A stretch of DNA of 64,000 bases from CAWATZ01 sp963784995 (lineage in GTDB: Bacteria > Planctomycetota > Planctomycetia > Gemmatales > Gemmataceae): positions 2,666,001-2,730,000 of the forward strand of contig CAWATZ010000003.1 of NCBI GenBank assembly GCA_963784995.1, written 5' to 3'. The notes under the pieces are model-generated. The model saw only the letters and a list, made by a program, of their open reading frames with translations, made no database searches and was not told the origin of the DNA. Below, one piece after another: positions 39,541 through 48,480 of the stretch. The position numbers and the translations under genes are program-made. How positions within the stretch are numbered: the stretch's first letter is position 1; each line of letters opens with the position of its first letter.

Positions 39541-41382
39541 ATGGCCCGTGAACGACCGCCAAAACCAAAGTCCGCCCAGCAACTCGAAACCGAACTGCGC
39601 GAGCTGTTCGCCGCGGACTTCTCCGACGACCAGCTGCTGCAATGGATTGAAGCCTGCGCAACCGAGGCAAGATTCAACGAAATGGTCCACGTCTGGGGGC
39701 CGGAACTGTACCGCCGCAACCCGGTGAAATTCCGACCCTTTCTCCTGCCGCGACTCAACACGTGGAACCTCGTTGCCTGGAAGGGAAAACACGCCACGAA
39801 CCTCGACTCCTGGCTCGAGCAGGTCGCGGCGACGGACGACCTCGAATTGTTTCACCTTCTCTACGCCTGGAAAATCAAGCCCGGCCCGTGGAGCCAGCCG
39901 AATGCGAAGCGATGGCGCCAGGATCTTCATCAAGCCTTCGAGGCCGCAAGCCCTGGCGAACGGGCGCGCGTGCTGGCTCGGTACGATTTGCTGCTGGCGC
40001 TCGACGAGGCGACGGCCCTGGCCCTCTACCTGACGGACCCTGCTGGAACGCGCGATTTCATTCAGCGCCACGTCTTTGCTTTCGGCGGAGGAATGGGCGG
40101 GTGGTGGTCGAAGCTGTTGCAGGCCGCCCAGGACAACGGCGACGAGCAGCTCTACTTCACCCTTTATCGCCGGCAAGTTTCCGCCAAGGAATGGGAAAAA
40201 GAGGTGTTGCAGCTCTGCGATAACCTGCAAGCGGACGCCCTGGTGCCGGCCCTGGAGCAACGGCATCCCGAGTCGGCCAACTTCGATCGTTTTCCGGTCT
40301 ACTATCGGTTACTGTTCCGGCGGGGCGAAGTGGTGTTGCCGTACGTGCTTGGACACCTCCAGAGCTCGCGCTGGTGGCAGGCCGGCAAGAGTGCCGGGCA
40401 ACTGATCACCCTGGCACGCAACAAGAACTGGCTTGACCTGTGGAGCGGGCTCCTCCGCTCCTGCACCAATGCCGACGTATGGAACAAGGAAATCAGCGAC
40501 ATCCTGGCGAACGAGCAACTCTCCGACCAGGACGCGGGCCAGCTCCTGCGGCTCCTGCCAGGCCCGATGCGCGAGTGGAACTTCGGCCGGCGCAGCGTCG
40601 CGCTGACGCATCGCTTGACCGACCAGAATGCGGTTGCGCTGGCCAAGCGCTTCCCGGACCTGCTGCACGGGCCGTTCCGGATGCACGTGACCCTGCAATG
40701 GTGGGGAGAGTCGGGCTACACCCACCTGTTCGCCCTGCTGAAGCGGACCGGCGACACGGAGTTCCTCGATTACCTGGCATGTCAGGCCCTGGTGCTGCCT
40801 TCGTGGTATCGTCAGGGGCTGCCGCCGTTTGTGAAAACGCTCGCGGACCACTACCAGCAACTGGCACGGGACCCCGAGACGTTCGCCCCGCGTATTGTCG
40901 GTGTACTGGGGCAGCTCTCGGCCGTGTCCGTGGGCCGGCAGTATCGTCAGCTCGTGGAAACGAACCCGCTGGCCAAACTCCTTTTTGAAGGATCGCTGGA
41001 CGCCTTGCGGCAGGCCCCTGCCCAGGTGCGCGACCTGCTCGAATCGCCCAACGGCCACGTCCAGGCCCTGGCGCTGCGACTGCTGGCGTCGGGCGCTGAC
41101 GAGCTGCGCGAGATGGCGGCGGAGAGCATCGACTTGCTGCTGCCCTGCCTGCTGCGGCCGCTGCATGCCCGCACGCAGCGCTGGGCCTTCCAGGCGATCC
41201 TGCACGCCGCCAGCCCAGGGAACGCTCGGTTCATAATCGAGCGCGCCCGACAGGCGTTCGACTTGCAGGACCCGACCTACCCACGCGAGGAACTGCTCGG
41301 CCTCATCGCTCAGTTGCTCCAGCGCTTCCCGCGCTGGTGCCGGCCTGCCGAGGTCCCCCGTATCTGCGAGAGGACGCCATGA
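39541..41382 (+). CDS. 613-residue protein of unknown function, first gene of retron operon
   Basis: ATG 39541 follows GGAAAGGG. The protein is cytoplasmic (no signal or membrane helix), helix-rich and Trp-rich: LLQWIEACATEARFNEMVHV, FHLLYAWKIKPGPWSQPNAK, VALTHRLTDQNAVALAKRFP, HVTLQWWGESGYTHLFALLK. A HEAT-like C-terminal part includes RDLLESPNGHVQALALRLLA. I recognise no named domain. Its TGA overlaps the ATG of the SWIM gene (ATGA at 41379-41382), so the two are translationally coupled. The retron ncRNA and RT follow. By position it is a candidate accessory or effector subunit of the retron, which is an inference from context only. Confidence 0.8.
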   Translation: MARERPPKPKSAQQLETELRELFAADFSDDQLLQWIEACATEARFNEMVHVWGPELYRRNPVKFRPFLLPRLNTWNLVAWKGKHATNLDSWLEQVAATDDLELFHLLYAWKIKPGPWSQPNAKRWRQDLHQAFEAASPGERARVLARYDLLLALDEATALALYLTDPAGTRDFIQRHVFAFGGGMGGWWSKLLQAAQDNGDEQLYFTLYRRQVSAKEWEKEVLQLCDNLQADALVPALEQRHPESANFDRFPVYYRLLFRRGEVVLPYVLGHLQSSRWWQAGKSAGQLITLARNKNWLDLWSGLLRSCTNADVWNKEISDILANEQLSDQDAGQLLRLLPGPMREWNFGRRSVALTHRLTDQNAVALAKRFPDLLHGPFRMHVTLQWWGESGYTHLFALLKRTGDTEFLDYLACQALVLPSWYRQGLPPFVKTLADHYQQLARDPETFAPRIVGVLGQLSAVSVGRQYRQLVETNPLAKLLFEGSLDALRQAPAQVRDLLESPNGHVQALALRLLASGADELREMAAESIDLLLPCLLRPLHARTQRWAFQAILHAASPGNARFIIERARQAFDLQDPTYPREELLGLIAQLLQRFPRWCRPAEVPRICERTP

Positions 41383-42881
41383 CCGCACTGCATCTGAATT
41401 ACGCCGAGGCCAGCAGCCTGAAAACCGATCCGAACTCCACGTCGCTCGGCCTGGCGATCAACCTGCGCCGGCCGGTGCGCCTCCATGCTCGCGTCGCCCG
41501 GAACGTGCTGTCGCTGCGGCTGGCCCTGCAGTGCCTGGGCGAGGTGGTGTGGTCCAACGATACCTGGCTGTCCGCCGAGGATTACCTCGGGACCTTCATC
41601 CTCGATCCGATCATCACGGTCCATCCCGATCGCGTCTTTTTCGAGGCCTTCAGCCAGGACCAGAGCGTTTACGGGCTGGTGATCGCCGACCGCGATCTGT
41701 TCGAGCCGGAGGGCAAGGTCCAGTGCGGCACGACCAACGTGGACTTCACCTCCTGGCTGTGGAACGCCCTGGGCGAGATGCGCACCGGCCGGGAGACGTG
41801 GTTCCGGGTAGGTCCAAGTGGCTTCACCGTACTCACCGAAGGCGGTGTCGGCCGTTTTGAGCGCAAGGTGGACGTGCCCGACAGCTGGGTGCGCGGCTTC
41901 CTGGCCCTGCAAGCCGGCATGGCGATGCCGGGCACCCGCTTGACCGTGCGGCCGGTGGACCTGCTCTCGGTCATCCGCTTCCTGGGCAGTAACCGTGCGA
42001 AGACGCCGCCGCGAGCGCTCCGCTACGAGTTCGAGCCGGGGCAGCCGGCGCGGATCATCCTGGAGCCGTGGGAACAGAGCATAACCCTCAAGGAGTCGCA
42101 GCACAACTACATCGAGAAGCGCGTCATTCGCACCTGGGGCCGGCGGCGGCTGAAGCTCCTCGAACGCATTTTGCCCTACGCCGAGGGAGTGACGGTTTAC
42201 CTCAAGGGCCGGGCCATGCCGACTTTCTACGCGGTGCGACTGCCCGGCATCACCTACCTGCTCGGCCTGTCGGGCTGGACTGGCAATCTGTGGACCAACA
42301 CGGGGGGGTACGCATCCCTCAGCGACGATGAGGGCGTGAGTGACAATCTCGCCGAGCGTGCCTTCAAGGAGCTGCGGGCGCGCACCGCGGTCACCGTGGA
42401 GAACCTTGCGAAGAAGCTCAAGGTGCCGCTGGAACGTGCCACCGCGGCGCTGGTGCGACTGTGCCGGCAGGGGCGGGCGATCTTCGACGTGGAAAGGCGC
42501 GACTATCGGCACCGCGAGCTGTTCGAGGAGCCGATCGACGAGGCCAAGTATTTCCCGCCCGATCCGCGCAAGGAGTCAGCTCGCAAACTGATTGCGGACG
42601 GCGCGGTCCAGATCGCAGCGTGCAACCCGGAGGAGACGCGCAAGGTGCGGACGATGATGACGATCAAAGGTCCGGAGAATCGCGAGGTGGTTTATCGGAA
42701 CTGGCGGGTGCGCGGCGCGGTGGGCGAGCAGCCGGCGGTCGAGGTGGTGGTGAACGACATGGGCCGGATCATCTTCGGCGCCTGCACCTGTCCGTTCTTC
42801 CGGGAGAACCTGCTCAACCAGGGGGCGTGTGAACACGTCCAGGCGCTTTTCCTCGCCAGCGCCGCGCAGCGCAGAGATTGA
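41379..42881 (+). CDS. SWIM zinc-finger and winged-helix protein, retron-associated
   Basis: Start at the coupled ATG 41379; 500 residues, no signal peptide. The N-terminal 310 residues are unrecognised and beta-rich. Residues about 325-380 look like a winged helix (LAERAFKELRARTAVTVENL, KLKVPLERATAALVRLCRQG, AIFDVERRDYRHREL). The last 40 residues hold a SWIM finger, CxC-x12-CxH: FGACTCPFFRENLLNQGACE H, with C469, C471, C484 and H486. SWIM fingers bind DNA or protein partners. The gene ends 56 nt before the msr-msd candidate and lies between the 613-aa gene and the RT, so it is probably part of the same system. Confidence 0.85.
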   Translation: MTALHLNYAEASSLKTDPNSTSLGLAINLRRPVRLHARVARNVLSLRLALQCLGEVVWSNDTWLSAEDYLGTFILDPIITVHPDRVFFEAFSQDQSVYGLVIADRDLFEPEGKVQCGTTNVDFTSWLWNALGEMRTGRETWFRVGPSGFTVLTEGGVGRFERKVDVPDSWVRGFLALQAGMAMPGTRLTVRPVDLLSVIRFLGSNRAKTPPRALRYEFEPGQPARIILEPWEQSITLKESQHNYIEKRVIRTWGRRRLKLLERILPYAEGVTVYLKGRAMPTFYAVRLPGITYLLGLSGWTGNLWTNTGGYASLSDDEGVSDNLAERAFKELRARTAVTVENLAKKLKVPLERATAALVRLCRQGRAIFDVERRDYRHRELFEEPIDEAKYFPPDPRKESARKLIADGAVQIAACNPEETRKVRTMMTIKGPENREVVYRNWRVRGAVGEQPAVEVVVNDMGRIIFGACTCPFFRENLLNQGACEHVQALFLASAAQRRD

Positions 42882-42937
42882 GGAAGAAGAGGTCGAGGAC
42901 TTTGACACCGACGCCGCCGCCGAGTAAAGTAACCATC

Positions 42938-43086
42938 GCGAACTCGGTGAGCCCGAACCAGCCATGATGCCGCGTGTGTTTCGCCGCGGCGGGACACTGT
43001 CTCCATCTCATCGCCATGGTTCCTACGTACGAAATGTAGGTTTCCACGGTTCCAGAGCCTTGCGAGTGGTCGCTCACCGAGTTCGC
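42938..43086 (+). ncRNA. Candidate retron msr-msd ncRNA
   Basis: A perfect 15-bp inverted repeat, GCGAACTCGGTGAGC at 42938-42952 (a1) and GCTCACCGAGTTCGC at 43072-43086 (a2), encloses 119 nt. This is the expected retron layout. An AGC at the end of a1 (42950-42952) would place the branching G. The msr part has a hairpin GCCGCG/CGCGGC (42969-42974 with 42985-42990). The msd part has a hairpin with stem CCTAC/GTAGG (43022-43026, 43036-43040) extended by CCATGG/CCACGG (43014-43019, 43044-43049). GAACC at 42955-42959 can pair with GGTTC at 43048-43052. The RT start codon is 18 nt after a2. Exact msr/msd boundaries cannot be fixed by eye. Confidence 0.8.
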
Positions 43087-43104
43087 CTTTTTCCGAGGCC
43101 GACC

Positions 43105-44295
43105 GTGGCAGACAAACCCCAACCTCTCAAGAAGCAGCAGCGCCGGCTCAAACTCCTTGATCCTCGCTTGCTTCCGCCGCAGAAGATCAATAAGACGCGG
43201 ACTCGGTGGAGCTATGGCTCCAAGCCGAAGAAGCTAATGGAAGCAGACGAGGCCCGCCATCTCTTTGCCGGCTCGCGCCGCACCCCCAACGCCGAGCTGC
43301 GCGCCCTCCTGCCGGACGAGGCCCAGCTCAAGCGCTACGGCCTGCCGCTGTGGCGGACGGAAGCGGACCTCGCCAAGGCACTGAGCATCAGCGAGGGCGA
43401 GCTGCGGTTCTTCTCGATCCATCGCCAGGCCGAGCGGGTCTGTCATTACGTCACCTACACGATCCCCAAGGCGAACGGCGATCGCCGGCTGATCATGGCG
43501 CCGAAACGCCGCCTCAAGGCACTCCAGCGGCTGCTGCTGGCCCAGCTGGTGAAGAAGCTGCCCGTCAGCGACCACGCCCACGGTTACATCGACGGCCGCT
43601 CGGTGCGCGGCGGGGCGGAGCCGCACCTGGGCCGCAAGCTCCTGGTGCAGCTGGACCTGAAGGACTTTTTCCCGACCATCACTTACGGCCGGGTGCGGGG
43701 CCTGTTCATTGCGCTGGGTTACGGCTACTCCGTCGCGGCGGCGCTGGCGGCCCTGATGACCGAGGCGGAGCGGCAACCGGTCGAGATCGACGGCGTGGTC
43801 TATCACGTCCCTGTCGGCCGCCGGCACACGGTGCAGGGAGCGCCGACGAGCCCGGGACTCTCCAACTGCCTGCTGCTGCGGCTGGACCGCCGGCTGGCGG
43901 GGCTGGCCCGCAAGCTGGGATTCACCTTCACGCGCTATGCCGACGACCTGACCTTTTCCAGCGACGACGAAACGCACCTGCAGCAACTCCGCCACGCGGC
44001 CAAGCGCATCATCCGCGAGGAAGGCTTCGAGGTGAACCCCGCCAAGACGCGGACCACCCGGCCCGGCCGGCGTCAGCGTGTCACCGGCGTGATCGTCAAC
44101 GAGACGCTCGGCCTGTCGCGGCAGGAGCGCCGCCAGCTGCGGGCCGCGATCCACCAGCTGCGTCTGGACGTCGAGGCCGGCAAGCCGATCGACCCGGGCC
44201 GGGTGCGGAAGATCAAGGGGAAACTGGGCTACCTGGCCATGCTGAACGAGGAACAGGCCAGGGCCCTGCAACGCGACCTGCCGGAGGGGATCTGA
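43105..44295 (+). CDS. Retron-type reverse transcriptase
   Basis: I choose GTG 43105, directly after the ncRNA; the frame is open further up to 42964, but that would translate the msr-msd. The 396 residues hold all RT motifs: VTYTIPKANGDRRLIMAPKR (motifs 0-1), HGYIDGRSVRGGAEPHLGRK with retron motif X (xAxxH, residues 170-174), LDLKDFFPTI, QGAPTSPGLSN (244-254), FTRYADDLTFS with catalytic YADD (278-281), VNPAKTRTT, and motif Y as VTG (326-328) in QRVTGVIVN. The VTG and xAxxH motifs distinguish retron RTs from group II intron RTs. It would copy the msd into branched ssDNA that stays bound to RT and gates an effector. Confidence 0.92.
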   Translation: MADKPQPLKKQQRRLKLLDPRLLPPQKINKTRTRWSYGSKPKKLMEADEARHLFAGSRRTPNAELRALLPDEAQLKRYGLPLWRTEADLAKALSISEGELRFFSIHRQAERVCHYVTYTIPKANGDRRLIMAPKRRLKALQRLLLAQLVKKLPVSDHAHGYIDGRSVRGGAEPHLGRKLLVQLDLKDFFPTITYGRVRGLFIALGYGYSVAAALAALMTEAERQPVEIDGVVYHVPVGRRHTVQGAPTSPGLSNCLLLRLDRRLAGLARKLGFTFTRYADDLTFSSDDETHLQQLRHAAKRIIREEGFEVNPAKTRTTRPGRRQRVTGVIVNETLGLSRQERRQLRAAIHQLRLDVEAGKPIDPGRVRKIKGKLGYLAMLNEEQARALQRDLPEGI

Positions 44296-44452
44296 TCCGA
44301 AATGAAAGCAGGGAAACGAATTCTCTCAACGCAAGTCATTGGATAGGCAGCACTTCAGTCGATTCGTTTCTCCTGCCCCTGGGACACCCCCGCGCCATGG
44401 AGACGAACTTTGGCACGCACACTTCCGGAGCGAGACCGCTGCCGGGCTCAGG

Positions 44453-47400
44453 TCAGGCATCGCCCTCCGGCACAACGACGGGCTCGCCGCAGCGGGCACA
44501 TTTGACCGTGGTGCCGGCCCGGTCGCCCCGGACCTTGAGTCGCCGGCCGCAAGCGGGACACGCGAAGGAAATCGGTTCCGCTCCCTGGGCTCCCTCCGGA
44601 ACCGGGTCTTCCGCTGGTTCCTGTTCCGCACGTTGCCGGCCTATCCAAAGGAGCAGCAGAACCACAGCGACGAGCAACCCAAGACCAAGGATCGCCACTG
44701 CCAACCAGAGCTTCCAGTGGATACCGGGAGCGGAGGCGGGGGCCGTGGAGAGAACGCCGGCCTCGGCCAGGTCGGGGGCCTTGATCCGCAAATCGATGAG
44801 ACGAACGTCCAGCCGGGAGGGTTGCTGGGTCGTCTCAGTGACCAGGCGGATCAGCGTCAGGTCTTCCGCACCAAACTCGCATTGATGGATCGTCGTAAAG
44901 TCTTCTCCGGGGACCGGTGCCCACGAATAGAACATGGTCGTTCCCGTTCGCTGCAATCGCAACTTGACCGTCCTGGCGAGGCACGGTTTGTAATCGCATA
45001 GCATCCCGACTTGTTGCCCGGGCCCCTTGAATCGATCCCAGCGAATCGATTGCTCGCCGTTGGGTTGTACCACCCGGCCGACCCGGACAACCTGATTGAC
45101 CGCGAGAAGGACGCCCGACCCATAACCCTTGGGTGGAACGTCCGCGTGGATCAGCTCCACCGTCGCTGTGATCTCAACGTCCCCCTGGAGGGTGACCGGC
45201 AAAGACAACCCACCAAGGCCGAGCTTCTTGCGGTCCTTCGCCAGGGTGACGTGCAGCCCTTCCGGTTCGGACTGGACCTGCTCCTCCTTGACGGCCCCGA
45301 ACAAGTTGAACTCGGGCGGCAGCGGTTTGCCTCGGAAGTCCCACGCTAACTCCCTGGGCGGCTCCTTCTTGTCATCGGCCGCGCGGAGGTCGAAGACCAG
45401 CAGCCCCGCGGCAAGCAAAGAGAGGATCCCCAGCAGAAGCAGACTCGCAATACCCCTCGTCAACGCTTTCCCACTTTGGAGAGGCGTTGGCGAGGGGTTG
45501 TCAGGCTCATTCCGGGATCGGCGGAAGAACCACAGCACCAAAGCCACGGGGACCACCAGACCAAGGAAAGCCCCCACTGCCAACCCTGTCGTGGGGCCAG
45601 TCCGCGGTGCGGGTTCGGCGGGCCGGTTCGGCAGCGACTCGGCTCGCACGTGCAGGTCCGTGAGACGCACGTCGCAGGAGGCCCTGGGACCGCCTGGCGA
45701 CGCCAGCAGCCGGATTTCACGCACGTTCTCCGTGCCGAAGGGCAACTGCTTCAGCAGGGTGAACGGCCCGTCAAAGCCCTCGGCCGCGGAGTAGGAGAGC
45801 AGCGACCCGGTGCGTTGCAGGCGGAGTCGCCCGGTCTTCGCCCGTGTACTGGTGCCATGCCAGTTCGCCTTCTGGCGGGAAGGGTCCTCCGGATCGGGCA
45901 CGGACTGCCAGCCGGAAAACTGGGGGCCGCTCGCTGCCGTCCGGCGGGCGACGTAGGCGAGGCGGTAGCCAGGCCCCGGACCGTCGAGGAAGACCTCCAG
46001 ACAGAAGCGCGTCTCCGGCCCGCTGTCCCGCGGGTCGGGTTCGTGAAGGACCTCGAAGTTCAGCGTCATCTCGAAGTCGCCCTGCACGGTCAGCGAAGCA
46101 ACGGCGCCGACCCCGCTGCGGTCCAGGGGGTTCTGGGACAAGGTGATCCGCAGCCCCTCCGGCTCGAAGCGGACTTCCTGGTCGCCCTCGGTGCGATACA
46201 GCTCCCAGGCGGGCGGCTTCGCGCGCTTCCCCTTGAACGATTGCACGTACTCCTGCCCCCGGCCTTTCCCGAAGACCGGCTGGCCGTCTTCGGTGAACGC
46301 CAGCGCGAACAGCACCAGCCCCAGGGAGCCGCCATTGGCCAGGTAATCGCCCGTGGGAGAAAAGGCCAGCGTCGAGATGGGCCGGGCCTGTGAGGCCAGG
46401 GTGGCACTCACTTCCTGCGTTTGCACGTCCCAGAAACGAATGGTGCGATTCGCGGCGGTCGCCAGCAGCCTGCCATTCGGCGCGAACGCCAGGGCGCTTG
46501 CCGGGTCCTCGGTGTGGCGAAGGAGGGCCGTTTCCTTGCCCGTCTCGGCGTTCCACAGCCGCACGGTCCGGTCCCGGCTGCTGGTCGCCACCAAGGTGCC
46601 GTCGGGAGAGACCGCCACCGCCTCGACCTCGTCCTGGTGGCCCCGCAGCGTGAACCGCGGCTGTCCCGTCCCGGCATCCCAGACGGTGGCGGTCCAATCG
46701 CGGTTGGCCGTGACCAGGCCCTTGCCATCCCTGCAATAAACGGCCGTTACAACCTCCTCGGCGTTCCCTGGCAACAGCGGGCGTTCCTGCAGCGTCCTCA
46801 CGTCCCAGAGTCTCACCTTCCCGTCCAGACCCGTGCTGAGCAGCGTTGCTCCATCCGGGGCGAACGTCACACTCCGCACCCCGGTGGGATGCGCTTGCCA
46901 GCTGGCCCGCTCCTGGCCGGTGAGCGGATCGCGCAGCTTGATGGCCCCGCTGAACTCGCCGCTGGCCAGCGTTTGACCGTCCGGGGAAAAGGCCACGGTG
47001 CTGCGTCCCCGGGATCGGTCCCAGGGTGACCAGTTCCCGGGCTGTCTCCACGTCACAGATTTTGAGACAACCGGGAAAGTTCGCCCGGGCCCCGGCGGTG
47101 ACCAGTCTCTTGCCATCGGGAGAGAACGCCAGCGTCACGACCTGCGAATCGAAAGCGGGCCCACGCCCCTGACGCTCGGGGCCAGGGTCAACCTCGACGG
47201 CGGTTGCCCGCACCGACCGCCCCTTGCGGGGAGAATCGAATCCCGACTGGATCCAGGGCAGGGTTGCTCCGGTGATCAGCAGGGCCAGCCCCAGCAGAGG
47301 CGCTGACGGCCAGCAGGACTGTCCTCGGGGCCATGCTGCGGATGATGCCATTGGCCAGGACAAGGACCGCGGGCGGGAGGGGACTGGCGGGCGGCTTGCC

Positions 47401-48112
47401 GGAGGCGGGAGGCAGCACTGCCTGGGGCGTGCTCTGGACCAGAGCAGCGGGAGCGGCCGAGGCGGTGCTGCGTGCCAGGGCCACCGCCGTCAGCACGGCG
47501 GAAAGAGTGATGCCGCGGCGCAGCAGTCGGTCCTGGAGCAGCTTGCGGGCCTGGGCCAGCCGGCTGGAGAGAGTGCCTTCCTTCCAGCCCAGTTCGCGGG
47601 CGGCCTCGGCCCGGCTCATCCCCTCCAGGCAGCACAGCACGAACGGGGCCCGGTATTTGTCCGCCAGCCGCTGCACTTCCTCGTCGAGGATGCGCTGCAA
47701 TTCCCGGCAGGCCGCCTTCGCTGCTGGCGGCCGGCTCCGTCCGGGCTTCGAGCGGCGGCATCTGGGCCTGGCGGCGGGCGGCGGTCTGCCGGGCTTTGAG
47801 GGCGGTGCGGTAGGCGACTCCGTAGAGCCAGCTGCCGACCGCCTCGCCCTTGCGAATGGACGCCGCCTTGCGGGCCAGGATCAGAAACGTGGCCTGGAAG
47901 GCGTCCTCGACGTCCTGCGGCTGCTGCAGCACCCGCCGGCAGACGCCCCAGACCGTGTTGCTGTGTCTTCGCACCAGGCCGGTGAAGGCGGCCTCGTCGC
48001 GGCGCGTGATGAACCGCTCCAGCAGCTGCTGGTCGCTGCTGTCCCGGCTGCTCTCGGTCCCGATCAGGTTGCGCACGTCGGTTGGCAAGGTGCCTGGTTG
48101 TGCCTTCGCCAT
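44453..48112 (-). CDS. Giant ECF sigma factor fused to membrane helices, WD40, two DUF1583-like domains and zinc ribbon; three frameshifts
   Basis: The N-terminal 200 residues are an ECF sigma factor: FTGLVRRHSNTVWGVCRRVL, QDVEDAFQATFLILARKAAS (region 2) and LADKYRAPFVLCCLEGMSRA EAARELG (region 4). A membrane helix (LGLALLITGATLPWI) follows, then about seven WD40 blades (VAFSPDGQTLASGEFSGAIK; VRLWDVRTL), a DUF1583-like domain, a helix (VGAFLGLVVPVALVLWFF), another helix, a second DUF1583-like domain (LAWDFRGKPLPPEFNLFGAV), a third helix and a C-terminal ribbon CPACGRRLKV/VKCARCGEPVVVPEG. Extra bases near 47717, 47297 and 47010 break the frame and together restore it; corrected length is about 1218 residues. 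Planctomycete ECF factors with WD40 tails are known; they are thought to sense envelope signals without an anti-sigma factor. Confidence 0.82.
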
Positions 48113-48225
48113 TGGCCTGGTCTCCCTCCACGAGGACTGCCCTATCCCTATAGTGCCAGAAATGGGCCCGGCGCGTCACGTTTTTTTGGCTGGAGTGACT
48201 TCCCTGATGCGTTTTGACAATCGAA

Positions 48226-48316
48226 ATCGGCAAGGCGAGCGGCGCGGCGTCAGCCCGCCGGTAGCAGCCTCGGATCGGCACCGGCGGGCTGACGCCGCGC
48301 CGCTCGCCTTGCCGAT
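48226..48316. repeat. Palindrome, 'GGCGAGCGGCGCGGCGTCAG' family, copy 2
   Basis: 37-bp near-perfect arms, in the 368-bp gap between the divergent sigma-WD40 and DUF4139-like genes. Promoters for both must lie around it. Confidence 0.88.
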
Positions 48317-48480
48317 CTTTTCCGGTCGCGCGTCGCGCCGCCTCCGCAAGACTGCTGTTGTTCGCGGCACGCCTTCGTCGGTATCATTCGGCTCCTTGCG
48401 AATCCGGCTTGCGGTCGAGCCCGGCTCAGGAAGGGCCGTTGGTCTTCCCGTCCACCCTCAAGGATGAAGGGAATCCGTCC

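Noticed and set aside
42964..43104. Upstream extension of the reverse transcriptase from ATG 42964
   Set aside because: It would translate through the msr-msd hairpins and gives a basic peptide without RT motif; the GTG at 43105 right after a2 fits retron architecture better.
29563..47717. Programmed +1 frameshifting as an explanation of the repeated extra bases
   Set aside because: The break sites share no common slippery codon or stop context, and affect unrelated genes, so sequence error is simpler.
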